Below, in pieces: positions 1 to 8,596 of a DNA stretch of 52,007 bases. The position numbers and the translations under genes were made by a program. The stretch comes from Candidatus Latescibacterota bacterium. Lineage in GTDB: Bacteria; Latescibacterota; UBA2968; UBA8231. The notes beneath the pieces are model-generated. The model saw nothing but the letters and a program-made list of their open reading frames with translations. It was not told the DNA's origin and ran no database searches. Numbering within the stretch: position 1 is the first letter of the stretch; the number at the start of each line of letters is the position of its first letter. The stretch lies in the NCBI GenBank assembly GCA_022826515.1, contig JAJDUT010000034.1:1-52007 (forward strand), read 5' to 3'.

Positions 1-234
1 ACAACTAAGCGTGAGGGGTGTCTTACTCCCGCACGGTGCAGCGGGCACGAGGGGCCTGCTCACCCAATGACGGACGACGCGCCCCGCACGCATACCGTTC
101 AGATTGGCCCTTCTGAACGGATTTGGCAACATACAAATGTCAAAGAAGCCGTCGAGTGCTACTTTGACGCAGCAATGAAGCGTCCGGGATTGATTCGCCT
201 TCACTTCGTCCGTGACGAAGTCCTTGTGCTGTGA
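1..234 (+). pseudogene. HicB-like small protein, 3' fragment
   Basis: The reading frame is open from the first base of the window to the TGA at 232-234, with an in-frame ATG at 67. The last ~30 residues (VKEAVECYF ... LIRLHFVRDEVLVL) match the C-terminal end of a family of ~70-residue HicB-like proteins, often misannotated in databases as 2-oxoisovalerate dehydrogenase. The part before it does not show the beta-strand half (EGGY.ARALG-like) expected at the N-terminus, so this is probably a recombined or degraded copy rather than a working gene. Its end overlaps the longest possible frame of the next gene, which argues that the next gene starts at 251 and not at 212. The family match rests on one short motif. 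Confidence 0.45.
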
Positions 235-250
235 AACTGCTGCGTTCTCT

Positions 251-2077
251 ATGACACCCAACCTCAAACCTTTCCCTGCATACAAACCTTCCGGAGTTGA
301 ATGGTTAGGGGATGTGCCGGCGCATTGGGAGGTAGTTCGGAACGGCCAACTCTTTGCCCAGCGCAATGAGACGGGTTTTCCGGAACTCCCGCTCCTTGAA
401 GTCTCCTTAAAAACCGGCGTTAGCATCCGTGACCTTGAAAACTCAGCTCGCAAACAGATGATGACTGTCCGCAGTGATTATAAGCGAGCAGTCAAGGGGG
501 ACATTGCCTACAACATGATGCGAATGTGGCAAGGCGCAGTCGGAATAGCTCCCGTCGACGGCTTAGTCAGTCCAGCCTATATCATTGCCAGACCGCTACA
601 CGGTACAGAGTCGCGCTATTTCAGTACTCTTTTTCGTACGAGTGCGTATATGGCTGAGGTTGACAAGTACTCGCGTGGAATAGTCAAGGACCGTAACCGG
701 TTATACTGGGAAGATTTCAAGCAAATGCCATCCCTTCGTCCACCGCCTTATGAACAATATGAGGGCGCGTATTGGATGCGTAGTGGAGAGGCCCTTGTTC
801 CCATGACGCCGGATCAACTCCAGCGCATTTTTGCCGAGGCCAGTCCTGATTTCTCGTCTGAGATTTGTACGTCTGCCCAACTGGACGATCTCGATCCAAT
901 CGCCGTGGATGTGCTGCGTCAACTTTGGCAGCGGAAGTCACCAGACCAAGACATCTCAACCCGTCCGGTAGAGCAACTCTTGGCAGATGCGGAATTACTC
1001 GTCGATGGTGAGGTGACGTACGCGGCGCTGATCCTGCTAGGCACGCGCAAAGCCTTGGGCAAATATCTCGCCCAAGCAGAGCTTATCTTCGAATACCGTT
1101 CCAATGAAGTGCCGGGACCGGCAGCGGAACGACACGAGTTCAGACAGGGCTTTCTCCCAGTACTCGACGAGATCTGGCGACTTATCAACCAGCGCAATGA
1201 CCTGCAACACTTTCAGCAGGGCCTCTTTATTTGGGATGTGCCCACGTTCAACGAGCGCGTGGTTCGCGAGGCCGTTTTGAACGCAGTGAGTCACCGCGAT
1301 TATCGCCACGGAGGCTCCATCTTCGTGCGCCAGTATCCTCGACGCATCGAGATCGTCAGCCCCGGCGGTTTTCCAGTTGGCATCACTCCTGAGAACATCC
1401 TTCGGCAACAAAATCCGCGCAATCGCCGTATCGCCGAAGTCCTCGGCAAATGCGGCTTGGTCGAACGGGCCGGGCAGGGATTTGATCGCATCTTCCGCGA
1501 GTGCATTCAGCAGAGTAAGCCGTTGCCCGACTTTGCCCATACGGATGCCCACTCCGTATGGCTCACGCTACACGGCGATATTCAAGACCCGGAATTCTTG
1601 CGTTTTCTGGAGGAGATTGGTCGGGAACAAGTGGCCGCATTCGGCCTTGACGATTTACTGGTGGTTGATCTCATCCACCGCGAGCAGCCTATTTCCGACG
1701 ACCTTGAACCGAGAATTGAGCATTTGCTGGAACAGGGGATCATCGAGCGCGTGGGACGCGGGCGGGGCGTGCGGTTGATGCTATCCCGGCAGTTCTACCG
1801 GCACATCGGTAAGGCAGGAGTCTATACGCGCAAGCGCGGATTGGACCGCGAGACGAACAAGGAGTTGCTGCTGAAGCACATTCAAGATAACCGGAAAGAG
1901 GGGAGTCCGTTGCGGGAACTCGTTCAGGTGTTGCCAGCGCTTTCGCGGGATCAAGTGCAGAATTTGCTTCGGGGTTTGAAGAGCGAGGGACGCATATATA
2001 AAATTGGAGCTACTAAGGCCGCTCGCTGGTATCCGGGGAGACCGCCATCTGGAATTGCGTCAAAAGGGAAAAAATAA
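251..2077 (+). CDS. Chimera: HsdS target-recognition half fused to COG2865-type (AlbA_2/HATPase) regulator
   Basis: This 608-residue protein joins two unrelated proteins. Residues 1-169 are the first half of a type I restriction specificity subunit: a typical start (FPAYKPSGVEWLGDVP), one target-recognition domain and the closing PPPYEQ motif. From residue ~170 (YEGAYWMRSG ... MTPDQLQRIF) it is the tail of an AlbA_2 domain, followed by the GHKL-like HATPase_c_4 domain (EAVLNAVSHRDY, SPGGFP, GQGFDRIF, about residues 335-440) and winged-helix-like segments to the end. The first ~90 residues of AlbA_2 are missing. In many type I loci hsdS is followed by a COG2865 gene and then hsdR, so an in-frame deletion between neighbours would make exactly this protein. 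ATG at 251 is chosen because it gives the canonical HsdS N-terminus. Function as a specificity subunit is unlikely: there is only one TRD, and no hsdM is visible. Confidence 0.8.
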   Translation: MTPNLKPFPAYKPSGVEWLGDVPAHWEVVRNGQLFAQRNETGFPELPLLEVSLKTGVSIRDLENSARKQMMTVRSDYKRAVKGDIAYNMMRMWQGAVGIAPVDGLVSPAYIIARPLHGTESRYFSTLFRTSAYMAEVDKYSRGIVKDRNRLYWEDFKQMPSLRPPPYEQYEGAYWMRSGEALVPMTPDQLQRIFAEASPDFSSEICTSAQLDDLDPIAVDVLRQLWQRKSPDQDISTRPVEQLLADAELLVDGEVTYAALILLGTRKALGKYLAQAELIFEYRSNEVPGPAAERHEFRQGFLPVLDEIWRLINQRNDLQHFQQGLFIWDVPTFNERVVREAVLNAVSHRDYRHGGSIFVRQYPRRIEIVSPGGFPVGITPENILRQQNPRNRRIAEVLGKCGLVERAGQGFDRIFRECIQQSKPLPDFAHTDAHSVWLTLHGDIQDPEFLRFLEEIGREQVAAFGLDDLLVVDLIHREQPISDDLEPRIEHLLEQGIIERVGRGRGVRLMLSRQFYRHIGKAGVYTRKRGLDRETNKELLLKHIQDNRKEGSPLRELVQVLPALSRDQVQNLLRGLKSEGRIYKIGATKAARWYPGRPPSGIASKGKK

Positions 2078-2115
2078 GCCAAAAACGCAATTAATTACGC
2101 AATTAGACGCAATTG
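2053..2115. repeat. ACGCAATT direct/inverted repeat cluster
   Basis: ACGCAATT occurs three times in direct orientation (2085, 2097, 2107), with one inverted copy (AATTGCGT, 2053-2060) inside the end of the upstream gene. The direct copies lie just after the stop codon in AT-rich sequence between the chimeric gene and the hsdR stub. The repeat could be an operator or a recombination scar. Confidence 0.5.
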
Positions 2116-2249
2116 ATTTTACAAGTATCTGTTTTTCATATCTTTATGTTTATACGTTTGTGCCAACATTTATTGCTCATATCACAATACAGCACAATAT
2201 TTTGATGTTTTTTTGAGACATTTAAGACCTTAATGAACAAGGGGATAGC

Positions 2250-2522
2250 TTGCCCACCGACACCACTGAACGCGGCCTTGAAGCCCTCATCTGCACTACC
2301 CTAACCGGTTCGTCCTGCGATCCCGGCACTGCGCCAGCCGGCGAGACCTACGAGCGCCCGGCCGCCTACGGCACCGGCTGGGTCTGCGGCGACCCGGCCG
2401 CTTACGACCGCGAATACTGCGTAGATTTGGCGCAGCTCGCGACGTTTCTGTGGGCCACTCAGCCCGATGTGGCCGAGACACTCGACTTGACCACGAGTAG
2501 CGGCGCACCCATCCGCCATTAA
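2250..2522 (+). pseudogene. hsdR: Type I restriction HsdR, N-terminal stub
   Basis: The 90-residue frame starts at TTG 2250 after an AAGGGG ribosome-binding site. Its start (PTDTTERGLEALI), the middle (AYGTGWVCGDPAAYDREYCVDL) and the stretch QLATFLWATQPDVAETLDL correspond to the extreme N-terminus of large type I restriction endonuclease subunits, which are normally about 1000 residues. The usual continuation (a RRKFLARLQ-like segment, nuclease and helicase domains) is absent: the frame runs out in unrelated sequence (TSSGAPIRH) and stops. With the upstream chimera this indicates a collapsed type I restriction-modification locus. It is most likely inactive. Confidence 0.75.
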
Positions 2523-2591
2523 AGACGATTCCTCCCCGGCCATTGGCATTTTTGCCGGGACTTTTAGATTGTATAGGCAGAGGACAAACGG

Positions 2592-3209
2592 GTGATACAG
2601 CGCACATACATACATCTCATCTGGATCGGCTTGCTGTTGGCGAGTGGGGCCGAGGCCGTGCGCATCCAAGACGCCGTGCCCGAAGAGGTGCCCAAGCGGC
2701 AGCGCGACGGGTACTATGCTGCGGTAGGCTTGGGTTTTATCAACTTGGATCATCGCGGCGCGGGCGTGCGCGTTCCGTTGGGGTTTAGGGCCGTTTTCAA
2801 CCGCTTGCGCCTCATCGGCTCGGTCAATGCGCTCGATGTGAGCTTTCATGAAGGCGACGATTACGACCCGCGTTACTTCCGGCCCTATCCCAACCGTACC
2901 TACTGCTTTGATACGCGGACTGGATACCGCGTGGCGGATTATCGCTGCTCGGGCGGCACGGATTGGCTGCGCTCGCTCAGTGGGGATCTGGCCTATATTG
3001 TCCTCGACGAGGTGTGGATCACCGGCCGACCGGGCAAACTATTCGCCGGGTTGGGCTATCGCCACTTAGATCCAGCAACGGCGTATGGCACCTTGGGGAT
3101 GTTTTTCGATGCGCCAGGCCGCACCGTCGGCAGCTTCAAGATTCTAGTCGGCAAGGGCTACGTCACCTTGGGGCTGCTGTGGGGCTTTGATTTGCGCCGC
3201 GTCTTTTAG
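2592..3209 (+). CDS. Secreted or outer-membrane protein of unknown function
   Basis: This 205-residue protein starts at GTG 2592. It has a plausible signal peptide (MIQRTYIHLIWIGLLLASGAEA, cleavage after about residue 22) followed by alternating hydrophobic and polar segments rich in Gly, Tyr and Phe (YYAAVGLGFINL, KLFAGLGYRHL, GYVTLGLLWGF). That pattern, and the C-terminal aromatic residue (DLRRVF), suggest a small outer-membrane beta-barrel. Two cysteines about 16 residues apart in the middle could form a disulphide. I do not recognise a family. It is followed by the T9SS cargo gene, and no partner function can be inferred. Confidence 0.7.
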   Translation: MIQRTYIHLIWIGLLLASGAEAVRIQDAVPEEVPKRQRDGYYAAVGLGFINLDHRGAGVRVPLGFRAVFNRLRLIGSVNALDVSFHEGDDYDPRYFRPYPNRTYCFDTRTGYRVADYRCSGGTDWLRSLSGDLAYIVLDEVWITGRPGKLFAGLGYRHLDPATAYGTLGMFFDAPGRTVGSFKILVGKGYVTLGLLWGFDLRRVF

Positions 3210-3220
3210 AGGGCGTAAAT

Positions 3221-3250
3221 GATCCGCAGATGGACGCAGATGGACGCAGA
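3221..3250. repeat. 10-bp tandem repeat (N3-4 CGCAGA units)
   Basis: Three successive 10-mers, GATCCGCAGA, TGGACGCAGA and TGGACGCAGA, form a short tandem array between two genes. Similar ATCCGCAGATGNACGCAGA strings are scattered in many bacterial genomes as dispersed intergenic repeats (from memory). It creates a spurious upstream ATG for the next gene. Confidence 0.6.
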
Positions 3251-3307
3251 ATAGCAGAAACAAGATTATCCGTTTCTCGAATCGTTCAAGTCATTCAGGA
3301 TTGCCGT

Positions 3308-5857
3308 ATGATCGCCTGGGTCCTTTGCGCTGCCTTGGCTCTCGCACCTGTGGGCGCTGCCGCGCAGACGCTGTCCGCCGAAGTGCATCCGGGCCTGCTT
3401 TTTTCTAGCAAAGATATTCCCCTACTCAAAGAGCGCATCCAGCGCGAACCGTATGCCACGTGGTGGCGGACCGTGTTGCAGCGGGCGCGAAACGTTCCGG
3501 CGACCTTTGTTGACGAGCGCGCTGAGGTCCGCTACGCCAAGTCCCTCGCCTTTGCTTGGCTGATGACCGACAATGCCGCGTTTGCCGAGCGGGCGTTGGC
3601 AGTGATGCAGGGGGTGGCGTTCCCGCCGCGAGGAGGCGATTTGGGCGAGCCGCACAACGAAGGCGAGGTCGTAGCTCAGTACGCGGTGGCGTACGACATC
3701 CTGCACTCCTATGCTACGGCCCACGACACCCAGGCTCTGCAGGAGATGCGGTCGATCCTCGGCGAGGAAGCCGACCGCCTGTGGAAGGGCATTGTGATTG
3801 GCGAGGTGGGGTTTGGGCTGTTCCCGGTCAAAATTCGCTTGCACGAGACTCCGCATCTCGACAACTGGCACATCCGCGCGTACGGCGGCCTCGGGTTGGC
3901 AGCCATGGCCTTGAGCGAGTACACCAGCGGCGAGGGCACGCCGCAGGAATGGGCTGATCGCGCCTTGGAGATGGTCACCAGCAGCCTCGACTTCCAGATT
4001 GAAGGGAGGGACGGGGGATATGCGGAGGGGCCGTTTTACAGCCGCTATGCCGCGGATGTCTATTTGCCCTACTTGTTTGCGCTCAAGAACCGCACCGGCT
4101 TGGACTTGTTTGCCGATCCCAAGATTGAGAAGATGCACGAGTGGTCCCTGAACCTGCGGCTACCCAATGGTCGGCGGCCCAACATTGACGACGGCCACTT
4201 AGACGATTTCTACGGGCATTACCTAGCGGCTGTGCAAGCTAACGGCGGGGTGCATCGCTGGGACTGGGAAAACAACGAGCGCGGCCTGTACGTGCGCCAG
4301 TTTTCCGAGATGGACGCCATCGCTCTGTACGACGACAGCGTGCCCGCGCAAGAGCCGACGCACGGCCCGTCGGTTTTTATGCCGGGGGCTGGCGACGCCG
4401 TCTTCCGCAGCGATTGGTCGGCCGCAGCCACGTACATGCTCTTGCGCGGCGAAAACGGCATCGCACGCGAACATGGGTTCGTGCACGAGCACCCCGATGG
4501 GACTAGCTTTGTGATTTACTCTGGTGGCGAGATGCTGGCTGTGGATGCGGGGTACATCAATTTTGACAACCACGAAAAGGTCAACAAAGGCCGCGATCAC
4601 AACGTGGTGCTGGTCAATGGCAAGGGGCCGCCGCGCCGAATGTTGCCCGTGGTGGGGACCATCGGCGACCGCAACGATGCTTTTATCGAGGCATTCTTCA
4701 CGAGTGCCGCTGGCGACTACGCGGAAGTCCGCGCGGCCTACCGGGGTGTTGAATTGAGGCGGCGGGTCTTTTTTGCGGATCACAGGTACTTCATCGTGGC
4801 CGACGAAATTGACGATCCGGGCCGTCGTCATGCCTACGAGTGGCGGCTGCACGGCAATGGCGGGGGCACCAGCGGGGGAACGTATGCCCGTGCTGGCAAC
4901 TTGGCGCGTTGGACGCGGGATAAGGCCGAGTTGCTGGCGTTTTTGCCCGATCAGCCCGGCCGGGTTGCGCTTGAGAGCGAGGCGATTCACTCTTTTGACT
5001 ATCGCCAAGAACAGACTCACGCGGTGTTGCGGGTGCAGCAAGAGGGCGTCGATGGGAGGTACCTAGCGGTGTTGTACCCGCGGACGCGCAGGGAGGCCAA
5101 GCCGGTGTTTGAGACTGTATCCGCACAAGGAGCCGAGGCGGCTTTGGTGGCGTTGGCTGGGGTGCGGGATGTGGCTTGGCTGCGCAACGGCGATGCGTCT
5201 GAGGTCGCTGTATCTGGGCCGGACGCGCGCTTGGTCAGCGACGCCCGCTTCGGCTATGTCCGCTATGTCGATGGGAAGCTTACCCGCTTTGTAGCGCAAG
5301 ACGCGACCTACCTTTTGGCCGACGGAGAGACGGTTTTCCGTGCCAGTGAAATGATAGACGTGAGCATGGGGCGAGACGACTATGGGGGTTTTGTGCGCGG
5401 CCCCGACGCGGGCTATCAGTTAAAAATGCCCCATTTGGGGAACAAGTGGACTGCGGCTCGCTTTCTCGGCGGCGCATGGCGGGGCACGGTCGTAGAAGGC
5501 GACCTGATCGTACTGGAGCTAGCGGGAGAAGGGACGCTAGAACTGAGCGCTGACCAGCACGTCGAAGCGCAAAAGGGGATGCAGCCGCGTCCCAAGCACT
5601 ACGCCTTGCACCCAAACGCGCCCAATCCGTTCAACCCGACGACCAAAATCCGCTTTGATTTGCCCACTTCCGGCTTGGTGCGACTGACGGTGTACAACGT
5701 CTTGGGGCAGGAGGTCGCGCGGCTAGTGGAGCGGCAGATGCTGCCGGGACGGCATGAGGTGGAGTGGGACGCGGCTGGCTACCGGAGCGGCCTCTATTTC
5801 TACGCGCTCAAAGCTGGTTCATACCGCGCGCAGCGCAAGATGATTTTGCTGCGCTGA
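3308..5857 (+). CDS. Heparinase II/III-like polysaccharide lyase with T9SS sorting domain
   Basis: The protein has 849 residues from ATG 3308, chosen because it starts a clean signal peptide (MIAWVLCAALALAPVGAAAQ) after an AGGA ribosome-binding site. Residues ~30-370 look like the alpha/alpha toroid of the chondroitin AC/alginate/heparinase lyase superfamily (start HPGLLFSSKDIPLLKERI; conserved LDNWHIRAYGGLGLA and GGYAEGPFYSRYAADVY). Residues ~375-600 match the heparinase II/III beta-sandwich (EHGFVHEHPDGTSF, VDAGYINFDN, KGRDHNVVLVNG). The last ~80 residues are a FlgD-like/T9SS type A sorting domain (NPFNPTTKIRFDLP, YNVLGQEVARLV, SGLYFYALKAG, KMILLR). Expected role: secreted or cell-surface cleavage of acidic polysaccharide by beta-elimination. 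The substrate cannot be told. This sorting domain is more diverged than those at 31.2, 37.2 and 41.5 kb. Confidence 0.85.
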   Translation: MIAWVLCAALALAPVGAAAQTLSAEVHPGLLFSSKDIPLLKERIQREPYATWWRTVLQRARNVPATFVDERAEVRYAKSLAFAWLMTDNAAFAERALAVMQGVAFPPRGGDLGEPHNEGEVVAQYAVAYDILHSYATAHDTQALQEMRSILGEEADRLWKGIVIGEVGFGLFPVKIRLHETPHLDNWHIRAYGGLGLAAMALSEYTSGEGTPQEWADRALEMVTSSLDFQIEGRDGGYAEGPFYSRYAADVYLPYLFALKNRTGLDLFADPKIEKMHEWSLNLRLPNGRRPNIDDGHLDDFYGHYLAAVQANGGVHRWDWENNERGLYVRQFSEMDAIALYDDSVPAQEPTHGPSVFMPGAGDAVFRSDWSAAATYMLLRGENGIAREHGFVHEHPDGTSFVIYSGGEMLAVDAGYINFDNHEKVNKGRDHNVVLVNGKGPPRRMLPVVGTIGDRNDAFIEAFFTSAAGDYAEVRAAYRGVELRRRVFFADHRYFIVADEIDDPGRRHAYEWRLHGNGGGTSGGTYARAGNLARWTRDKAELLAFLPDQPGRVALESEAIHSFDYRQEQTHAVLRVQQEGVDGRYLAVLYPRTRREAKPVFETVSAQGAEAALVALAGVRDVAWLRNGDASEVAVSGPDARLVSDARFGYVRYVDGKLTRFVAQDATYLLADGETVFRASEMIDVSMGRDDYGGFVRGPDAGYQLKMPHLGNKWTAARFLGGAWRGTVVEGDLIVLELAGEGTLELSADQHVEAQKGMQPRPKHYALHPNAPNPFNPTTKIRFDLPTSGLVRLTVYNVLGQEVARLVERQMLPGRHEVEWDAAGYRSGLYFYALKAGSYRAQRKMILLR

Positions 5858-5919
5858 CTAGAAACCATCTCATACATGCCATCGGCTCCATAGGATCAGC
5901 CCTTGCGTCTGTCAAATAA

Positions 5920-5944
5920 GGGCGACCACAAGGGTCGCCCCTAC
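5920..5944. repeat. Dispersed palindromic repeat (GGGCGACC type)
   Basis: Perfect 8-bp arms GGGCGACC (5920-5927) and GGTCGCCC (5933-5940) enclose the loop ACAAG, followed by CTAC. The hairpin lies between two convergent genes (5857 and 5948), so it could also work as a bidirectional RNA hairpin. Copies of GGGCGACCACAAGGGTCGCC recur in many bacterial genomes (recollection, not checked). Confidence 0.7.
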
Positions 5945-5947
5945 ATT

Positions 5948-6391
5948 CTACTTTTCGATGACGTAGCGCAGTATGTCCGCGACCTGCTCGGGCTCACTGG
6001 CCACGGCGAGCGCGGCCGCATCCACTTCCTTGAGCGCGTGTTGCAACTCGGGCGGGTGGAGGACGATCAGCGGCTTGTTGCAGGCGGCGGCAAACCCCGC
6101 GTCAAAAGCCGCGTTCCACTGGCGGTACTGATCGCCGAAGCGAACCACCACCAAGTCGGCGTCGCGGATTAGGGTGCGGGTGCGGATGGCGTTGAGCTGC
6201 GCGCCTTTGTGATCCTTCCAAAAGCTGCTTTCCTCCGGCCCGAGAATGTCGATTCCACAGTTGTCGCTAGCTGCGTGATCGGTGACCGGAGCGGAGAATT
6301 CGACTGGCAAGTCGCTGGCCGCTTGGACGATGCGCTCGCGCCAGTCGCTGTGAATCTCGCCGGATAGATAGACCTTCCACTGTTTGGACAT
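5948..6391 (-). CDS. ytoQ: YtoQ family protein
   Basis: At 147 residues it has the usual length for the YtoQ family, with the family's signature segments: WKVYLSGEIHSDWRERI at the start, PVTDHAASDNCGIDILG, FWKDHKGAQLNAIRTRTLI, VVVRFGDQYRQWNAAFDAG and HALKEVDAAALAVA near the end. The fold resembles nucleoside 2-deoxyribosyltransferase-like proteins, but the biochemical role of YtoQ is not established. It is soluble, with no signal peptide. It is convergent with the lyase gene and divergent from the coiled-coil gene at 6524. Confidence 0.88.
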   Translation of the reverse strand: MSKQWKVYLSGEIHSDWRERIVQAASDLPVEFSAPVTDHAASDNCGIDILGPEESSFWKDHKGAQLNAIRTRTLIRDADLVVVRFGDQYRQWNAAFDAGFAAACNKPLIVLHPPELQHALKEVDAAALAVASEPEQVADILRYVIEK

Positions 6392-6523
6392 GGGGTTCCT
6401 TTTGGTGTGGTGAGTGGGATAGTAGAAGGCGGATGCCGCAATTTGTCGCGATTGCGGCCAGCCGCTATCTTTTTTGCGATGTTAAGGCCGTAGTCAGGCG
6501 ATGTCAACCTAGGAGAGTTTGCC

Positions 6524-6817
6524 ATGAAATCGGCACTGGAACTGGCCATGGAAAAGGCCGACGAGGCAGTTGGAGGCGCAGAGGGGATCAGGCTGACAGA
6601 CGAGCAGAAAGAGGCCATAGACCAAGTGCGCAAGCAGTATGAGGCCAAGTGGGCCGAGCAAGAGATCGCGTTTACGGGCCAGCTAGAGCAGGTTACGGGT
6701 GCAGATCCGCAGGCTCTCGCCGAAGCGCGCCGCCAAGTGCAGGAGCAAATGAGCAAAGTCCGCAACGAGCTTTTTGCCGAGCGCGACGCCAAAATCGAGG
6801 CGATTCGCAACCAGTAG
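6524..6817 (+). CDS. Small coiled-coil protein, unknown function
   Basis: This 97-residue, strongly charged protein has an AGGAGAG ribosome-binding site just before the ATG. It is almost entirely helical by composition (LTDEQKEAIDQVRKQYEAKW, ALAEARRQVQEQMSKVRNEL), with heptad-like spacing that suggests a coiled coil. There is no signal peptide, membrane segment or cysteine. It ends 34 bases before the CocE-like gene on the same strand, so the two may be co-transcribed. I recognise no characterised family. Confidence 0.65.
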   Translation: MKSALELAMEKADEAVGGAEGIRLTDEQKEAIDQVRKQYEAKWAEQEIAFTGQLEQVTGADPQALAEARRQVQEQMSKVRNELFAERDAKIEAIRNQ

Positions 6818-6851
6818 GGCGCGGCTACTCCTCAACCCACCGGGGTTAACT

Positions 6852-8531
6852 ATGCAGCCAAATTACGCAGTCGATATGAGGTTGAACATCCGCACGCCTA
6901 TGCGGGACGGCGTCGATCTTTCTTCCGACATCTATCTGCCGAAGGCATCGGGTAAGTTTCCGACCGTGTTGATGCGCACGCCGTACGACAACAACACGTC
7001 GCTCCTGATCGAGAAGGCTATGCGGCTGGCCAATACCGGCTATGCCTGCGTTATCCAAGACGTGCGGGGGCGCTGGGACTCCGACGGCGTTCACTACGCG
7101 CTGTTCGGCCACGGCCCAGACGGTTTTGATACGCAGGAATGGATTGGCCAGCAGGAGTGGAGCGACGGCAAGATCGGCATGGCCGGAGGCTCGTACCTCG
7201 GATGGGTGCAGTGGCAGAGCGCGCCGCACCGCAGCCAGTACCTGACGTGCATGGCACCAAGGGTGATGTGCGGCGATCTGTACTCGGGCCTGATTCACCC
7301 CGGCGGGGCGTTCCAACTCAACGTCGCTCTCACGTGGGGGATGCGGACCAATGGCCGCACCGCTCAGAGCATCGATTACCACAGCTGGACGGAGGCCTTT
7401 CGCTCGATTCCCCTCATCGACATGGATCAACAGGCGGGCCGAACCCTACAGTTTTGGCGGGATTGGGTGACGCACACCGAATACGATTCCTACTGGGACT
7501 CGGTCAACGTCGAAAACAAGTGGGGCGAAATCGCGGCTCCCGCGCTGATAATGGGAGGCTGGTACGACCTGTACTCTCACAACACCTTTATCAACTTCAA
7601 CGGTCTAAGGCTGCACGGGCGGACGCCTGAAGCGAGGCAAAGTCAGCTCATCGTCGGCCCTTGGCCGCACGCGCTCAGCGCTTCTACCAAGACGGGTGAC
7701 ATCGACTTCGGCGCGAACTCGCTGTACGACTTGGAGGATTTGGAGTTGCGTTGGTTTGATTATTGGCTGAAGGGCATTGACAACGGCATCGTCGGCGAGG
7801 CCCCGCTGCGGCTTTTCATAATGGGCGTCAATGAATGGAGAGACGAGCGCGAATGGCCGCTGGCTAGGACCGACTGGCAAAAGTGGTATCTGCACTCTGC
7901 TGGCAACGCCAACTCGCTATTGGGCGACGGCCGTCTGTCACCGGTTGAGCCGGGCGACGAGCCGGCAGATCACTTTGTGTACGATCCCGATTTTCCCGTG
8001 CAGACCGCAGGCGGCAACAACTGTTGCTCGCCCCACATTGTGCCTTGGGGGCCGTACGACCAGCGCGATGTGGAAATGAGGTCCGACGTGCTCTGTTACA
8101 CTAGCGAGCCTTTGGAAGCTGACCTCGAAGTGACAGGGCCGATCAAGGTCGTTCTATATGCGGCTACAGACGGGCTAGATACCGACTGGACGGCCAAGCT
8201 GGTGGACGTGTCAACTAGCGGGTACGCCAAGAATTTGTGCGATGGCATTGTCCGGGCGCGCTACCGCGAGGGCTTTGCCGCGCCCAAGTTGCTCCAGCCG
8301 GGGCAAACGTACCAGTACGAGATCGATCTCGCCGTCACTGGCAATGTCTTCAAGAAGGGGCACAGGATCAGGATCGAAGTGTCCTCGTCCAATTTCCCGC
8401 GCTTCGACAGAAACCACAACACCGGCAACGACCTCGGCACGGATACTGAAATGCGCCGTGCGCAACAGACGGTGCAACACACCAGAGCGCAGCCGTCTCA
8501 CATACTTTTGCCGGTGATTCCGCGCCAGTAG
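6852..8531 (+). CDS. CocE/NonD family hydrolase (X-Pro dipeptidyl-peptidase-like, S15)
   Basis: The 559-residue protein has the full architecture of the cocaine esterase/S15 family. An N-terminal alpha/beta hydrolase domain carries the VIQDVRGRWDSDG oxyanion region and the nucleophile elbow GGSYLGW (Ser114). A GGWYDLYS segment probably carries the acid residue and VGPWPHA the histidine. The C-terminal ~200 residues form a jelly-roll (LEADLEVTGPIKVVLYAATD, GHRIRIEVSSSNFPRFDRN). The family hydrolyses esters, amides or acyl-peptides; the substrate cannot be predicted. There is no signal peptide, so it is likely cytoplasmic. ATG 6852 follows a GGGG motif and gives the family-typical start; a longer frame from 6774 would overlap the upstream gene. 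Confidence 0.9.
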   Translation: MQPNYAVDMRLNIRTPMRDGVDLSSDIYLPKASGKFPTVLMRTPYDNNTSLLIEKAMRLANTGYACVIQDVRGRWDSDGVHYALFGHGPDGFDTQEWIGQQEWSDGKIGMAGGSYLGWVQWQSAPHRSQYLTCMAPRVMCGDLYSGLIHPGGAFQLNVALTWGMRTNGRTAQSIDYHSWTEAFRSIPLIDMDQQAGRTLQFWRDWVTHTEYDSYWDSVNVENKWGEIAAPALIMGGWYDLYSHNTFINFNGLRLHGRTPEARQSQLIVGPWPHALSASTKTGDIDFGANSLYDLEDLELRWFDYWLKGIDNGIVGEAPLRLFIMGVNEWRDEREWPLARTDWQKWYLHSAGNANSLLGDGRLSPVEPGDEPADHFVYDPDFPVQTAGGNNCCSPHIVPWGPYDQRDVEMRSDVLCYTSEPLEADLEVTGPIKVVLYAATDGLDTDWTAKLVDVSTSGYAKNLCDGIVRARYREGFAAPKLLQPGQTYQYEIDLAVTGNVFKKGHRIRIEVSSSNFPRFDRNHNTGNDLGTDTEMRRAQQTVQHTRAQPSHILLPVIPRQ

Positions 8532-8596
8532 CCAGCAGTTGGTCGCCGTTCAATTTTCACGGGTATCAAGCACCTGCCAGCAAGTATCGGCGACAA

